Under the pieces are notes generated by a model, which worked only from the letters and a program-made list of their open reading frames with translations, made no database searches and was not told the origin of the DNA. A stretch of 64,000 nt of DNA, taken from the NCBI GenBank assembly GCA_037138755.1, contig JBAXHT010000001.1, forward strand, positions 343,805 through 407,804, read 5' to 3'. Position 1 is the first letter of the stretch. Each line of letters begins with the position of its first letter. Below are positions 41,852 through 51,486 of the stretch, one piece after another. The DNA comes from Armatimonadota bacterium (lineage in GTDB: Bacteria > Armatimonadota > Fimbriimonadia > Fimbriimonadales > Fimbriimonadaceae). Position numbers and translations under genes: made by a program.

Positions 41852-44359
41852 CTAGTCTCGTTCAACCAACAATTCAGGAAACAGCCCGCTACGTCCGCCT
41901 TTAGGTCGTTGCGTGTTTGCACCCCGGATAGCTCCCCACAGGATATCGTTCAGGTGTTCGTCGATCTCACTCTCCTCAGCGTCGATGGAGACGAGGCTTG
42001 AGTCTTTTGAGCGATATGCAGAACGTGTGTTTGCTTGGCACACAATTTCTCTCGCCGGCTTGATCGCTTTGTAGGGCTCCATATTCGAGGCAACTGTGCC
42101 GAAGAACTTGAACGGCGGCGCAACCGCATCGAACTGGCTCATGGGAGGCATTCCGAGTAAGAGCTCCATCGTGCGAAGCATCGAGTCCGTGTTGTAGAAG
42201 TTAGAGTCAACGGTCCCCTTCTTAATGTATGGCGAAATCACGTAGGCCGTCGAGCGGTGGGAATCGACGTGATCGTAACCGGCCTGGCTGTCATCCTCTA
42301 AGATACAGATCGCGGTATCTTTCCAAAACGGGCTGTTGGAGATCAGTTCGACTAGTTGGCCGACAGCGTAGTCGTTGTCCGCAACCATCGACTGAGGGGT
42401 CGGCTGGCCATTGGAAGTTCCCGATGTGTGGTCGTTTCCGAGTCGAACCATCATGAATTCTGGCATCTCGCCTCGCGTCACGAATTCAGAAAACTCCTTC
42501 TTGAACTCGCCAATTCGGCTTGTCGAACCTTTCGATCCGTAGTTCTTTCTACGTCGAGGCGAACTCCACCCGTACTCGTCGTAAATCTCTGAATCGGCGT
42601 AGGTCAGGTCGTAGCGCAAAAAGTCGATATCTGAGTTTCCTTCGAGTAACTTCTTCGTCGGCCGGCTATCAACCGTTGAAGGTAGCGGGTTGAATCGCTT
42701 GTCCTCTGGATCGGCGAACTGCATGAACATGCCGTAATTCCGGTAAGTAACTCCGTGCTTGGCGCAGTGCTCCCAAATGTAGCCACTCGGTGGGCGGGTC
42801 ACGTCGTTCATTCCGAGAAGGTCAATCGGGACTCCGTTATTCGAACCTTCAGTATCATAGGCTCGTCCTCGACCCGAATAGTTGGTCGGGGTGTTCCTCG
42901 AGGCATAAGCATTCACCATTCCGGCCGTCGACCATGACCAGCCGTCCTGGCTGCACTCCGCGCACACATAGAAGTTATCCATTAAAACGAACCGCTCTGC
43001 CAGGGCGTGCTGGTTCGGGGTAATTTCGCGGGGAAACAGGCAGACACCTTTGTCGCCGTTCCCTTGCGGAAGATCGGCTAGAACATTATCGTACGTCCGG
43101 TTTTCCTTTACGACGTAGATGACGTGCTTGATGCCCGGATTCTTGAAGTTCGGGTGATTCTCTGTGCTCAGACTCGATCTTAAGAAGTTGTTCTTTGCCA
43201 CTTGAGCGGATAGCTTCTTGATGTCCTTTAGCATTACCATCGGGATGCGGGTCAGACTTCCGTCGATAATGTCCTGCCCGTACTGTCCCCACGTGCCGAC
43301 GGGCTTGTGATTCGGATTCATTGCCTTCACACCTTTGGCGCAGGTGATATAGAGGTCAGTGTTCGTGGCGACTGCTTTGGTGGGAAGCCAGCCGGTGGGG
43401 ACCAGTCCCCTGAGGGAGTTGGTCTGAGTATCCACTACGGCCACTGCGTTCATGTCCATCAACGTGGCATAGAGCGTCTTCCCGTCTGGGCTGATCGATA
43501 CGGAGTTGGGACCTGCCCCGGGTAGCCCGCGCATCTCGTTAGGTCTCAAAACAATAGTGTCCACAACCGAGTCGGTTCGAGTGTTGATGACCGAGATAGT
43601 ATCGCTGCCGTAATTGCTAGCGTACAACTTTCCCTGGTCAGGGCTAAGTACCAACCCATTTGGATTAGCCCCGGTGTGGATCGTTCGAATGACGGTTTTG
43701 CGATCCAAGTCGATAACCGAGACCTCATCGTCCCGCTCGTTTGTCACATACGCGATCTTGTCTTTCTGAGGTCCTTTCGTCAGAGTGGCGACGGCAAGCG
43801 GGAATCCGCCGACTTCAATCTTTGATTCAGACTCGCCGGTCCCGGTATTGAAAATGCTCAAAGAGCCTCGGTAGTTGGTCGCCGTCGTCGTTTGGTTGTT
43901 CACCACCAGCAACTTGGAACCCGTTGAGTTGAATGCTAGTCCCGCCGGATAGGCTTTGGGATCGGTCTTAATCGTGTCTCCAGCTTCTGAAAGTAGACCC
44001 GATGAGCCAACACCGTGGACCGATATCATGTCCTGATTACCTCGGCTGACGAACAGCTTTGCTGCCGTCGGATGGTAAGCGAGGCCGTAGTACAAAGCCT
44101 CCTTAGGCGTCGAATTCTTCTTGCCGAAATCTAGGTCACTCAGCACTTTTCCAGTGACGGCATCAACTGTTGTGAGGTGCTGCCGATAGCCCGAATCCGT
44201 GATCGTGATCGCCTTCCCGTCCGGCGAAAGAACCATATTCACCGGGTAGCTGCCGACCGATGTGTGCTCTCCAATCGGGGTAATGAGCTTTCCGTTGACC
44301 AACTGCTGCGGTGTTGCCATCTGCAGGGCGAGCATTGTGCTAAGAGCGGTGACGATCAT
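41852..44359 (-). CDS. YncE-like beta-propeller fused to phosphoesterase-family (alkaline-phosphatase-like) domain
   Basis: An 835-aa secreted protein: signal peptide (MIVTALSTMLALQMA), a seven-bladed YVTN-type propeller (~40-380; blades contain LVLSPDQGKLYASNYGSDTISVI and VSISPDGKTLYATLMD), then a PF04185-type phosphoesterase (~410-800) starting VIYVVKENRTYDNVLADLP. Members are periplasmic phospholipases or phosphatases. The ATG at 44359 is chosen because it begins the signal peptide; a -10 TATGCT sits 6 nt upstream. It converges with the GH25 gene at 6 bp. Confidence 0.87.
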   Translation of the reverse strand: MIVTALSTMLALQMATPQQLVNGKLITPIGEHTSVGSYPVNMVLSPDGKAITITDSGYRQHLTTVDAVTGKVLSDLDFGKKNSTPKEALYYGLAYHPTAAKLFVSRGNQDMISVHGVGSSGLLSEAGDTIKTDPKAYPAGLAFNSTGSKLLVVNNQTTTATNYRGSLSIFNTGTGESESKIEVGGFPLAVATLTKGPQKDKIAYVTNERDDEVSVIDLDRKTVIRTIHTGANPNGLVLSPDQGKLYASNYGSDTISVINTRTDSVVDTIVLRPNEMRGLPGAGPNSVSISPDGKTLYATLMDMNAVAVVDTQTNSLRGLVPTGWLPTKAVATNTDLYITCAKGVKAMNPNHKPVGTWGQYGQDIIDGSLTRIPMVMLKDIKKLSAQVAKNNFLRSSLSTENHPNFKNPGIKHVIYVVKENRTYDNVLADLPQGNGDKGVCLFPREITPNQHALAERFVLMDNFYVCAECSQDGWSWSTAGMVNAYASRNTPTNYSGRGRAYDTEGSNNGVPIDLLGMNDVTRPPSGYIWEHCAKHGVTYRNYGMFMQFADPEDKRFNPLPSTVDSRPTKKLLEGNSDIDFLRYDLTYADSEIYDEYGWSSPRRRKNYGSKGSTSRIGEFKKEFSEFVTRGEMPEFMMVRLGNDHTSGTSNGQPTPQSMVADNDYAVGQLVELISNSPFWKDTAICILEDDSQAGYDHVDSHRSTAYVISPYIKKGTVDSNFYNTDSMLRTMELLLGMPPMSQFDAVAPPFKFFGTVASNMEPYKAIKPAREIVCQANTRSAYRSKDSSLVSIDAEESEIDEHLNDILWGAIRGANTQRPKGGRSGLFPELLVERD

Positions 44360-44388
44360 GTTGCCAGCATATCTGACCGTAACGCTAG

Positions 44389-45042
44389 TTAAAGGATTCT
44401 TGACAAACTTAACCCGTCTCCGATCGGCAACATCACCGTTTCGACCCTGGGGTCCGCAAAGAGCTTCATGTTGTAGGCGCGAATCACTTCGGTATCGGCG
44501 TCCTGTTCCGTAGGGTCGATCACTCTTCCTGCCCAAAGGACGTTATCGCTCATGATAACTCCTCCACGCCGAACGAGCTTGAGGCACCGCTCGAAGTAGT
44601 GCGGCATGTTCGGTTTGTCAGGGTCGATGAAGGCAAGATCGAATGGTTCAACTTTGGCTTCGATGAGCGCGTCAAGAGTTTCCAGCGCTGGGGCAATGGT
44701 GAGGTTCACTCGATCATGGAGACCAGCCTCGACCCAATACTTTCTTGCGACGGACGTGTATTCTTCGCTCACATCGCACGCAAGTGTGAATCCACCTTCA
44801 CCCATCCCGAGCATCACACTGAGGGACGAGTATCCGGTAAACACTCCGATTTCGAGATACCGCTTTGCCCCAATCATTGCGGCAAACTGTCGCATGAACC
44901 AACCCTGATCTGTGCTGATTTGATATCTAGATTGTTCATGAGACGCAGTCTCTTCCCGAAGGCGGCGCAGGATATCGGCTTCTTTTACAGAATGAGAAGA
45001 AACATAGGACTGTAGTTCGTGTGAAATGAATGATTTGGACAT
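44389..45042 (-). CDS. SAM-dependent O-methyltransferase (CCoAOMT-like)
   Basis: A 217-aa class I methyltransferase. Motif I reads YLEIGVFTGYSSLSVML, the SAM acidic residue follows in LACDVSEEY, and FDLAFIDPDKPN and GGVIMSDNVLWAGRV give the metal-binding residues of catechol-type O-methyltransferases. The substrate is unknown. It follows the YcxB-like gene by 13 nt on the same strand. Confidence 0.88.
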   Translation of the reverse strand: MSKSFISHELQSYVSSHSVKEADILRRLREETASHEQSRYQISTDQGWFMRQFAAMIGAKRYLEIGVFTGYSSLSVMLGMGEGGFTLACDVSEEYTSVARKYWVEAGLHDRVNLTIAPALETLDALIEAKVEPFDLAFIDPDKPNMPHYFERCLKLVRRGGVIMSDNVLWAGRVIDPTEQDADTEVIRAYNMKLFADPRVETVMLPIGDGLSLSRIL

Positions 45043-45055
45043 TTGATGGTCTCGT

Positions 45056-45616
45056 TTAAAGTGCCTTTTCGATGCCTTCAACGCGGGCGAACTCTTGAAG
45101 TTCTTCTCTTAGCGCGAGCGACGGCATCGCGTCGTTTGGAATAACAAAAAACATTCCTGCAGTGAACCAGAGTTCTACCCAGTTTGGCTTCAACGAAATC
45201 CGTTGGATCAAGTTCCACGGAACAAACGACTCGATTCCTGATGTCAATGTCTGTCGCAAGCCCTCATGAGTTGAGACCACGATTCGATCATCCTCGAATA
45301 CGTATCGATTGGACTTCTTTCGGGCATTCGCGTAGTTTCGATAGCCGATGAGAAGCAAGATGAAGGCGAAGTAAATCAAGACTCCAATGACTGAGAACGG
45401 GAGCCTTGCCAGTGCTCGATCCGGGCGACCTAATGCGATTTCCAGCCCAGGGATGAGCAAGGCAATCACGGCGACGATGAGTGTGAGCCGACCCCACTTC
45501 AAGTTTCGGAACACGAGTCCCTGCTGTAATTTGGAATCGAGCAGAAAAGGCCTCGTCACAAACTCAGGGGGCCGTGCCGTCAAAACTCTTCCTCTTGGAT
45601 AGTTGGACTGTCTCAT
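45056..45616 (-). CDS. YcxB-like membrane protein
   Basis: A 186-aa protein with two transmembrane segments (~42-62 and ~72-94) and a C-terminal ~80-residue PH-like domain (YVFEDDRIVVSTHEGL, FVPWNLIQRISLKPNWVELWF), as in YcxB/YcxB-like family. Function unknown. The ATG is 6 nt after a -10 TAGAAT, so it is probably leaderless, and its divergent neighbour at 45691 has the same arrangement. Confidence 0.75.
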   Translation of the reverse strand: MRQSNYPRGRVLTARPPEFVTRPFLLDSKLQQGLVFRNLKWGRLTLIVAVIALLIPGLEIALGRPDRALARLPFSVIGVLIYFAFILLLIGYRNYANARKKSNRYVFEDDRIVVSTHEGLRQTLTSGIESFVPWNLIQRISLKPNWVELWFTAGMFFVIPNDAMPSLALREELQEFARVEGIEKAL

Positions 45617-45690
45617 CTTTGAATTCTACAGGAAACCTTCAAGACCCTGATCCGTCTTGAATGACTGATATGTGCGATAGAATTCTGAGT

Positions 45691-46422
45691 ATGAAACGAT
45701 ACTCCTTGGCGATGCTTTGCCTTTGCGTTGCGGCTACGGCCCTTCCACAAGAATCGATGCCCAAGACGAGCAAGGCAAGCGAGGTTTACCGGGCGCATCG
45801 AGAATCTCTCACGATGCCGAGCTATGGTTTGAGCAAGGTCAAAGCCCTTATCAAGAAATACAAACTCCGCGATAAAGAAGAGGGGGTTCTGCCTCCTGGC
45901 GAGTACAAGAAGTTAAGCACAGGCGAGAGGTTCACCTATCACATGATCTATGGCGAGGTGTCTTCACAAAACTGTGACGCCATGCCCACTTTTGTTGACG
46001 AGGAGAAGCACATCTATGCCTACCCTCCGGGCGCATTCCAAGATGAGCGCGGCTGGAGCGACTCGCAGATGGCGACGATCAAGAAGAACCGTGCGGTATT
46101 TATACCTCTGCTCAAGCAAACGATCCTCATGGGGAAAATAGGATGCAACCTCAAGCAGGCAATCCTTGAGCTCAACGCAGTCGAACTGATCCCAACGATC
46201 TGTGAGGTTTACAAAAGGAAGCGATACGATCACGACATCCTCTCGGTCCTAATGATCCTGATGAAAGAAGGCAAGTACGCGCCTTTCCTGGAGTCTGCAT
46301 CGTACAAGAAGCTCTACGCAGATGAGAACGCCTCTTACCAATCCTTCCTAGTTGCGAACAAGGAGAACCAAGACCTAATCATGTCGCGGGCGATGGCTTA
46401 CCACGCGTCAAAGAAGAAATGA
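45691..46422 (+). CDS. Secreted protein of unknown function
   Basis: A 243-aa protein with an N-terminal signal peptide (KRYSLAMLCLCVAATALPQ). The mature part is Lys/Tyr/Glu-rich and mainly helical, with no known domain. TAGAAT ends 7 nt before the ATG, as in other leaderless genes here. Its stop overlaps (ATGA) the FGE-like gene. Confidence 0.7.
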   Translation: MKRYSLAMLCLCVAATALPQESMPKTSKASEVYRAHRESLTMPSYGLSKVKALIKKYKLRDKEEGVLPPGEYKKLSTGERFTYHMIYGEVSSQNCDAMPTFVDEEKHIYAYPPGAFQDERGWSDSQMATIKKNRAVFIPLLKQTILMGKIGCNLKQAILELNAVELIPTICEVYKRKRYDHDILSVLMILMKEGKYAPFLESASYKKLYADENASYQSFLVANKENQDLIMSRAMAYHASKKK

Positions 46423-47186
46423 TCTCGTGGGTGGCGATTCCGGCGGGGAGCTATCAGGTCGGGGCGACCGAGCTGATTGATAACCCCCGACGCACCGTTG
46501 CAGTTGCGGCGTTCGAAGTCTCGAAGTACGAGGTGACGAACCAACAGTTCTACGAATTCGCCCGCGCAACAGGTTACATTACGGACGCAGAACGCGCCCA
46601 TAACGGTCGTGTTTTTGAGCCGGGTCTGAAGGAGTTCCGCTGGATCAGCGACCAGACCGCCAACTGGCACTTCCCAAACGGCCGTTCGCGAGGCGGCATT
46701 CAGGGCAAGATGAACCACCCCGTCACTTGCATCTCGTTCCGCGATGCTCTCGCCTATTGCTCATGGGCAGGAGTCAGGATGCCCACCTTGGATGAGTGGG
46801 AGGTCGCCGCCCGGGGAGGCACCGACGGACGATACTTCTGCGATCCTACCTCACTCCGCCAGTACGCCAACATCTGGGGCGGGCGCGACCACCTCAAGCC
46901 AGACGATACCGATCCGTTCCTCACCACCGCCCCCGTAGGCTCGTTTAAACCCAACCCAATCGGCCTTTATGATGTTTACGGAAACGTCTTCGAGTTCTGC
47001 ACCGGCCGATTGCGCTCCGATTCTCGTGCTACCCAACGCCACTCCCGCGGCGGCTCCTGGTGGTGCAGCAAGAACTCCTGTTGCTTCTTCAACTCGGTGG
47101 ATGTTGGAACGGTAAACGTAAATGCGAGCTTTAGCAACCAAGGCTTCCGCGTCGCTCGCTCACAGCAACGAGCATCGCTAACCTAG
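46419..47186 (+). CDS. Formylglycine-generating-enzyme-like (SUMF1/EgtB) protein
   Basis: A 255-aa FGE-sulfatase-fold protein: WVAIPAGSYQVGA, FEVSKYEVTNQQFYEF, HPVTCISFRDALAYCSWAGVRMPTLDEWE, and RGGSWWCSKNSCCFFNS at the C-terminus, where the two Cys correspond to the copper-type active-site pair in FGE. No sulfatase is next to it. It may be a true FGE, an EgtB-like or non-enzymatic member. There is no signal peptide. Co-translated with the preceding secreted protein. Confidence 0.83.
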   Translation: MISWVAIPAGSYQVGATELIDNPRRTVAVAAFEVSKYEVTNQQFYEFARATGYITDAERAHNGRVFEPGLKEFRWISDQTANWHFPNGRSRGGIQGKMNHPVTCISFRDALAYCSWAGVRMPTLDEWEVAARGGTDGRYFCDPTSLRQYANIWGGRDHLKPDDTDPFLTTAPVGSFKPNPIGLYDVYGNVFEFCTGRLRSDSRATQRHSRGGSWWCSKNSCCFFNSVDVGTVNVNASFSNQGFRVARSQQRASLT

Positions 47187-47225
47187 GGTGGGTCCCTCCT
47201 AACTTTCTGCGGTAATAATGGGCAA

Positions 47226-47504
47226 ATGATCGAACATATCAAGTGCGACCTCGCGGGCTCCAAATTTGACGATGTGAACATGAAAGGCTCACTCTTCAAT
47301 AACATCAACCTTTCCGAGTCAGCCCTTACCGACAACAACCTGAGCGACACCCGCATCAAAAATGTGAACGCAAGCAACGTCACATTTCACTACGTCAAAT
47401 TCACCGGAGCGGCAATTGATCGCTGTCTCTTGGAAGGAATGACGATCGACGGAGTTTTGGTCACCGATCTTATCGCGGCTTATCAACAGTTGACCAGCGG
47501 CTGA
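47226..47504 (+). CDS. Pentapeptide-repeat-like small protein
   Basis: A 92-aa protein whose first ~70 residues show an A/L/F-x-x-x-N/D-L/I-like five-residue rhythm (SKFDDVNMKGSLFNNINLSE, then ALTDNNLSDTRIKNV), typical of pentapeptide-repeat quadrilateral beta helices, though short. Function unknown. A 13-bp hairpin overlaps its stop. Confidence 0.65.
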   Translation: MIEHIKCDLAGSKFDDVNMKGSLFNNINLSESALTDNNLSDTRIKNVNASNVTFHYVKFTGAAIDRCLLEGMTIDGVLVTDLIAAYQQLTSG

Positions 47505-47521
47505 GCCTCTGGTCAACTGTT
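47485..47521. terminator. Hairpin between two convergent genes
   Basis: AACAGTTGACCAG (47485-47497) pairs perfectly with CTGGTCAACTGTT (47509-47521) over an 11-nt loop. It starts in the last codons of the pentapeptide gene and ends 22 nt before the end of the convergent secreted-protein gene. No long T-run follows, so the terminator call is moderate. Confidence 0.6.
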
Positions 47522-47543
47522 CAAATTCCCTGAATTTGTGAAA

Positions 47544-49619
47544 TCAAAGACTCCAAGCTTCTTGGATCTTTTTTGTTGTTGTCCGACCACCGATTTGCCA
47601 AGTCACGGGCAAACCGAGACTCGTTGCCCGATTAAGCCAATAATCGTCTGTAGCAGATACCGGCACTGAAAAGTTAAATGTCTCTCCATCCTTCATACTC
47701 GGTACCGGAAGATTCTTGTAAAAGAGCTTTTCGGTCGAAGGATAAAGTGTCCCCAAGTTTGAGGGATCGGGCGTGAATGCTGCTGAGGCAATAACATCGA
47801 GATCAAACGCCTTCGAAGGTACGGGGGACATGTTGGAGCCGAAGCCATTCCACTTCGATTTTAGCGAGAATTTCAGGAACCCTGGTTTGTAATCAAAATC
47901 ACGATCAGGAATGTAGTAAGGCGCACCGGGAGGCGGATCGCTCAGCATTTTCCCCATTTCCTTCAAGCCATCTTTCATCGTATCTTTGACGAAATCGCTG
48001 TCTGGTAGCCCTGCTGCTTGCACGGCCTGAGTCACCATGTAGTCGAGGCCCTGATTCATCAGCTGATCAAAGTTGGGAATTTGCGGTGGCAATCCCACGG
48101 CACTCATTGCGCACTGGAGCGCAAAGTTCACCACGCTAGGAGGCAATCCAGTTGCATCGGCAACTGCAGAGACTAACGCGACCTGCAATTTGGCGTACTG
48201 CTCGCTTGCATAGTCAACGATCGTCTTCAAGACGTCAATCGCAGTCTTGATCGCCTCTGTGACCGTTTCCACCCAGTCCTTCTCAGCGTTACCAGAGTTC
48301 GCGAAGAACACTTTGGTGCCCGCAGGATACTTAAAGTTTGCCGGGCAGGGTTTGCCTGGATTTAAATAATTCCATAGCACAACCGTCTCGAGCGGTCCGG
48401 ATTCACGGCTCGTGACCATGTGCCGTTCGAAATCCGCCGCACGTGGTACGGGCGGAATGTATGTAACATTCCAACTGACCTCCATCTTTGGAGTTGGTGG
48501 CATTGACTGGCTAGGCGACTTGCCCTCCGAGCCAGAAACCACGATAGGATTTCCTGGCCCGCCAACCCTTACAACAACAGCATTCGACGGGGCTCCGATC
48601 AGGCCACCGGTTGCGTCGAGAATCACCGTTCGCAGGTAGAGTGACTGTTCTTTCGGTCCGCTTTTCTGGAAGAGTCCGTTCAGGTCGATTGATTGCTCAA
48701 GATAAGCGCTCGGAGCCGTACTCTTGGCTGGCGAAATCTTGATGGGCATCGCGTACCACCTCTTATTGAAGACTGGCGCCAACCAACGTGACGAGTTTTC
48801 CGGGAAGGGTGATCTGGAAGCTTGGATCCCCACCCTCTTTGCAGTTCCAGAGGTCGTGTAGTATCGGACGGTTAGGTTCTTCGGCGGCTCGACATAGAAC
48901 TTTTCAGTGGGAAAATCCTCGAATTTCAGCTCACCTCCGCCGCCTCGATGAACCAGACTGAATGTAGCGACTTGTGTGGTTGGAACCGCTTCTAATAGTC
49001 TTAATCGAATGGAGTTAGACCGATTGAGTACATTGCCTTTCGCGTCCAGCGCCAAGTAGCGAATGTATAACGTTGCCGAACCCGTATCAAAAATCTGCTG
49101 ATTTAGCAACTTCGTTGGATCACTCTTCTCCGGCTTGGTTCCTGAAGCACGTTGAAGATTAAGCGCCCTTCTCGGCTGAGCTTTCGTAATAAACGGTGAA
49201 GTGAATGGCTCCTGGATTTCGGAGGGGTCTGGAAGGTTTGGCCAACAACCAGAGAACGAAATGCTTTGTTTTCCGTTGAGGACTGTTCCAGAGGCGAAGA
49301 CAACGCCCGGTAGCTTTTCTGCTCGCACCGAATTGCTTAGCGGTACGAGGCTGACCTGATATTCGTAAACCGTAGCCTTCGGCGAGTTTGGCTGAACGTA
49401 GACCAAAATCGATTGCTGGTTTCGTGCGCTTATCGTTGCATCGAATTTATCGTATGGTGGCGCGAATTGAAGCCGGTCCATCAGCTTCATTTCTTGAGCA
49501 AAATCAGGTGTCTTGGGGGCGGCTACCTTGTTCGGATCGAACTTGATGAGTTGACCATCGCCAATTGAGACAACGGCAAGTAGGGTTGTCAACCAAGCAA
49601 AAGTGCGTGCTGAGCGCAT
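47544..49619 (-). CDS. Large secreted protein of unknown function
   Basis: A 691-aa protein with a signal peptide (RTFAWLTTLLAVVSIGDGQ) and a mostly beta-rich body with Pro/Ser-rich linkers, plus a central helical stretch (~480-570: VTEAIKTAIDVLKTIVDYASEQYAKLQVALVSAVAD, given only in part). No known domain is recognised. ATG at 49619 follows a TACACT -10 by 6 nt; a longer frame to 49793 overlaps rpsI. It is probably envelope-associated. Confidence 0.75.
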   Translation of the reverse strand: MRSARTFAWLTTLLAVVSIGDGQLIKFDPNKVAAPKTPDFAQEMKLMDRLQFAPPYDKFDATISARNQQSILVYVQPNSPKATVYEYQVSLVPLSNSVRAEKLPGVVFASGTVLNGKQSISFSGCWPNLPDPSEIQEPFTSPFITKAQPRRALNLQRASGTKPEKSDPTKLLNQQIFDTGSATLYIRYLALDAKGNVLNRSNSIRLRLLEAVPTTQVATFSLVHRGGGGELKFEDFPTEKFYVEPPKNLTVRYYTTSGTAKRVGIQASRSPFPENSSRWLAPVFNKRWYAMPIKISPAKSTAPSAYLEQSIDLNGLFQKSGPKEQSLYLRTVILDATGGLIGAPSNAVVVRVGGPGNPIVVSGSEGKSPSQSMPPTPKMEVSWNVTYIPPVPRAADFERHMVTSRESGPLETVVLWNYLNPGKPCPANFKYPAGTKVFFANSGNAEKDWVETVTEAIKTAIDVLKTIVDYASEQYAKLQVALVSAVADATGLPPSVVNFALQCAMSAVGLPPQIPNFDQLMNQGLDYMVTQAVQAAGLPDSDFVKDTMKDGLKEMGKMLSDPPPGAPYYIPDRDFDYKPGFLKFSLKSKWNGFGSNMSPVPSKAFDLDVIASAAFTPDPSNLGTLYPSTEKLFYKNLPVPSMKDGETFNFSVPVSATDDYWLNRATSLGLPVTWQIGGRTTTKKIQEAWSL

Positions 49620-49625
49620 AGACAG

Positions 49626-49654
49626 AGTGTAACCATCCACACATATTCTTTCAA
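49626..49654 (-). promoter_or_regulatory. Promoter of the large secreted-protein gene
   Basis: On the minus strand, TTGAAA (49649-49654), a 17-bp spacer and TACACT (49626-49631) end 6 nt before the ATG at 49619. No ribosome-binding site follows, so the transcript should be leaderless. Confidence 0.7.
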
Positions 49655-49717
49655 GTGGGGCTCGTTTGATATGTATCTCTTTTTTGGCGCGAGAACCCGA
49701 ATCCTGAGAAATAAGAA

Positions 49718-49746
49718 AAGCCCGCCGGAGAATATCCAACGGGCTT
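49718..49746 (-). terminator. Rho-independent terminator after rpsI
   Basis: On the minus strand, AAGCCCG (49740-49746 complement) pairs with CGGGCTT (49718-49724 complement), followed by TTTCTTATTT. It ends the ribosomal-protein cluster, 22 nt past rpsI. Confidence 0.8.
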
Positions 49747-49767
49747 CGGAAAACGGAGATTGAGTTC

Positions 49768-50160
49768 TCAGCGCTTAACGAACTGGAAGCCACGTCGTGC
49801 TTTCTTGCGACCGTACTTCTTGCGTTCCTTAACTCGAGAGTCTCGGGTCATGTACCCGGCTGCTCGGAGTTCTTTCTTGAACTCTTCGTCTACGGTGACC
49901 AACGCTCGTGAGATGCCGAGTCGGACTGCGCCGGCTTGACCGGTGATTCCGCCACCCTTGGTGGTAGCAACCACGTCGTACTTGCCTTCAAGGCCAAGCG
50001 CGACGAACGGGCTCATGACGAGAATCTCAAGGACAGGTCGTCCGAGGTATCCCTTGAAGTCCTTGCCGTTGATGGTGATCTTTCCTTCGCCTGGCTTGAG
50101 CCATACGCGAGCGATCGCACATTTGCGGCGACCTGTTCCATAGTTTTGACTTGTAGCCAT
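49768..50160 (-). CDS. rpsI: 30S ribosomal protein S9
   Basis: A 130-aa S9, ending in the basic GRKKARRGFQFVKR tail that reaches the P-site tRNA. GTGRRKCAIARVWLKPG at the start and GGGITGQAGAVRLGISRAL in the middle are invariant. It lies 3 nt after rplM, and a terminator follows it. Confidence 0.97.
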   Translation of the reverse strand: MATSQNYGTGRRKCAIARVWLKPGEGKITINGKDFKGYLGRPVLEILVMSPFVALGLEGKYDVVATTKGGGITGQAGAVRLGISRALVTVDEEFKKELRAAGYMTRDSRVKERKKYGRKKARRGFQFVKR

Positions 50161-50163
50161 GCG

Positions 50164-50607
50164 TTATTTCTTCTCCTTCGTAATGTCGTAAGGGGCTGGG
50201 TTCTGCGCCTCGTGCGGATGTGAGGAACCGGCGTAGACCTTGCACTTACTGAAAATCTGCTTGCCCAGCTTAGTCTTTGGGCACATTCCCCAAATCGCCT
50301 TTTCGACGAGCTTAGCTGGATCTTTCTCGAGCATTTCGCCTCGAGCAACGTTTCGGAGTCCGCCGGGCCACATGGTGTGCCAGTAAATCAGCTCATCCTT
50401 CTTGTTACCGGTAAGGACGGCCTGTTCGGCGTTGATAACGATGACGAAGTCACCGCAGTCTCGGTTGTATTCAAATGTGGGCTTATTCTTCCCACGTAGA
50501 AGCTGTGCGACTTGAGCAGCGAGGCGGCCTACTGGGATGCCTGCAGCATCCACAACATACCACTTGTGATCAAGCGAGTCTCCTTTATTCGTAAATGTTC
50601 GGTTCAT
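50164..50607 (-). CDS. rplM: 50S ribosomal protein L13
   Basis: A 147-aa L13 with WYVVDAAGIPVGRLAAQVAQLLRGK and VINAEQAVLTGNKK, HTMWPGGLR and AIWGMCPK. The ATG at 50607 (MNRTFTNKG) is chosen; an in-frame start at 50715 reaches into truA. It pairs with rpsI in the usual order. Confidence 0.97.
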   Translation of the reverse strand: MNRTFTNKGDSLDHKWYVVDAAGIPVGRLAAQVAQLLRGKNKPTFEYNRDCGDFVIVINAEQAVLTGNKKDELIYWHTMWPGGLRNVARGEMLEKDPAKLVEKAIWGMCPKTKLGKQIFSKCKVYAGSSHPHEAQNPAPYDITKEKK

Positions 50608-50668
50608 TATCTTGTTCCTATCTTTATTAAAATCGTCTTTCTTGATCGAAGCTGTTAACATGGCACAC

Positions 50669-51448
50669 CTACTCCCCATCTTGGGTGAGCCGGTGATCCC
50701 GAGGGTGTCTTCCATAGCGAATTTTCATGAGACAAAGTCCCTTCGCCGGTAGCACCTCTGGCCACTGGTACTTGAGCCGCTCCTCTGGTTGGAGGAGTCT
50801 ACTGACCTCTACGACATCACGGCTTCCACGTCCTACTTCTAGGATCGCACCCGACATTCTTCGCATCATTCCGCGCATGAACGCCGTACCCACAATGTCC
50901 ACCCACACCTCGTTTCGTACTTCCTTCACACCAACACTGAATAGAATTCGTGTGGTGTTAGTTACCGTAGGCTCCAACTCCTCGGTAAAGGCTCGAAAAT
51001 CGTGTTCACCTTGAAGGATGCTTGCCGCTTCCTGCATTTTTTCCAAGTCGAGCTTCACTCCGCAGAAGTGCGCGAAGCGCTCCTTTTGGGGATCTCGTTG
51101 TTTGGTAACGAAGCGGTAGCGGTAGTAACGATCCAAAACGCAGAATCGCGAATTGAAGTCGTCGCTTACCCTTTGAGCTTTCATCACGGCGATGTCGTGT
51201 GGCAGTCTGCGGTTCAGAGCGTATGGCAACCTCTCGATGGGAATCTTACAATCCCAATCCAAGTGGCAAACCTGCCCTTTCGCATGTGCCCCGCTATCGG
51301 TGCGGCTGGCTCCGGTGATTTCGATTTCCTCGCCCGAAACTAGGCGAACAGCTTCTGTCAATGTGCTTCGGACAGTTCTCTGTCCTTTTTGTAAGGCCCA
51401 ACCTCTGAAGTCCGTGCCATCGTAGGCAACGGTGAGTTTGATCCTCAT
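50669..51448 (-). CDS. truA: tRNA pseudouridine synthase A
   Basis: A 259-aa enzyme making pseudouridine at positions 38-40 of tRNA. The catalytic Asp is in ASRTDSGAHAKGQV, and the start MRIKLTVAYDGTDFRGWA is characteristic. It sits between rplQ and rplM, as in Firmicutes-type clusters. A start seven codons upstream (51469) is less likely. Confidence 0.95.
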   Translation of the reverse strand: MRIKLTVAYDGTDFRGWALQKGQRTVRSTLTEAVRLVSGEEIEITGASRTDSGAHAKGQVCHLDWDCKIPIERLPYALNRRLPHDIAVMKAQRVSDDFNSRFCVLDRYYRYRFVTKQRDPQKERFAHFCGVKLDLEKMQEAASILQGEHDFRAFTEELEPTVTNTTRILFSVGVKEVRNEVWVDIVGTAFMRGMMRRMSGAILEVGRGSRDVVEVSRLLQPEERLKYQWPEVLPAKGLCLMKIRYGRHPRDHRLTQDGE

Positions 51449-51486
51449 TTTTCTTGATCCCCGACCCATGTCGGGGAGAAAATCGT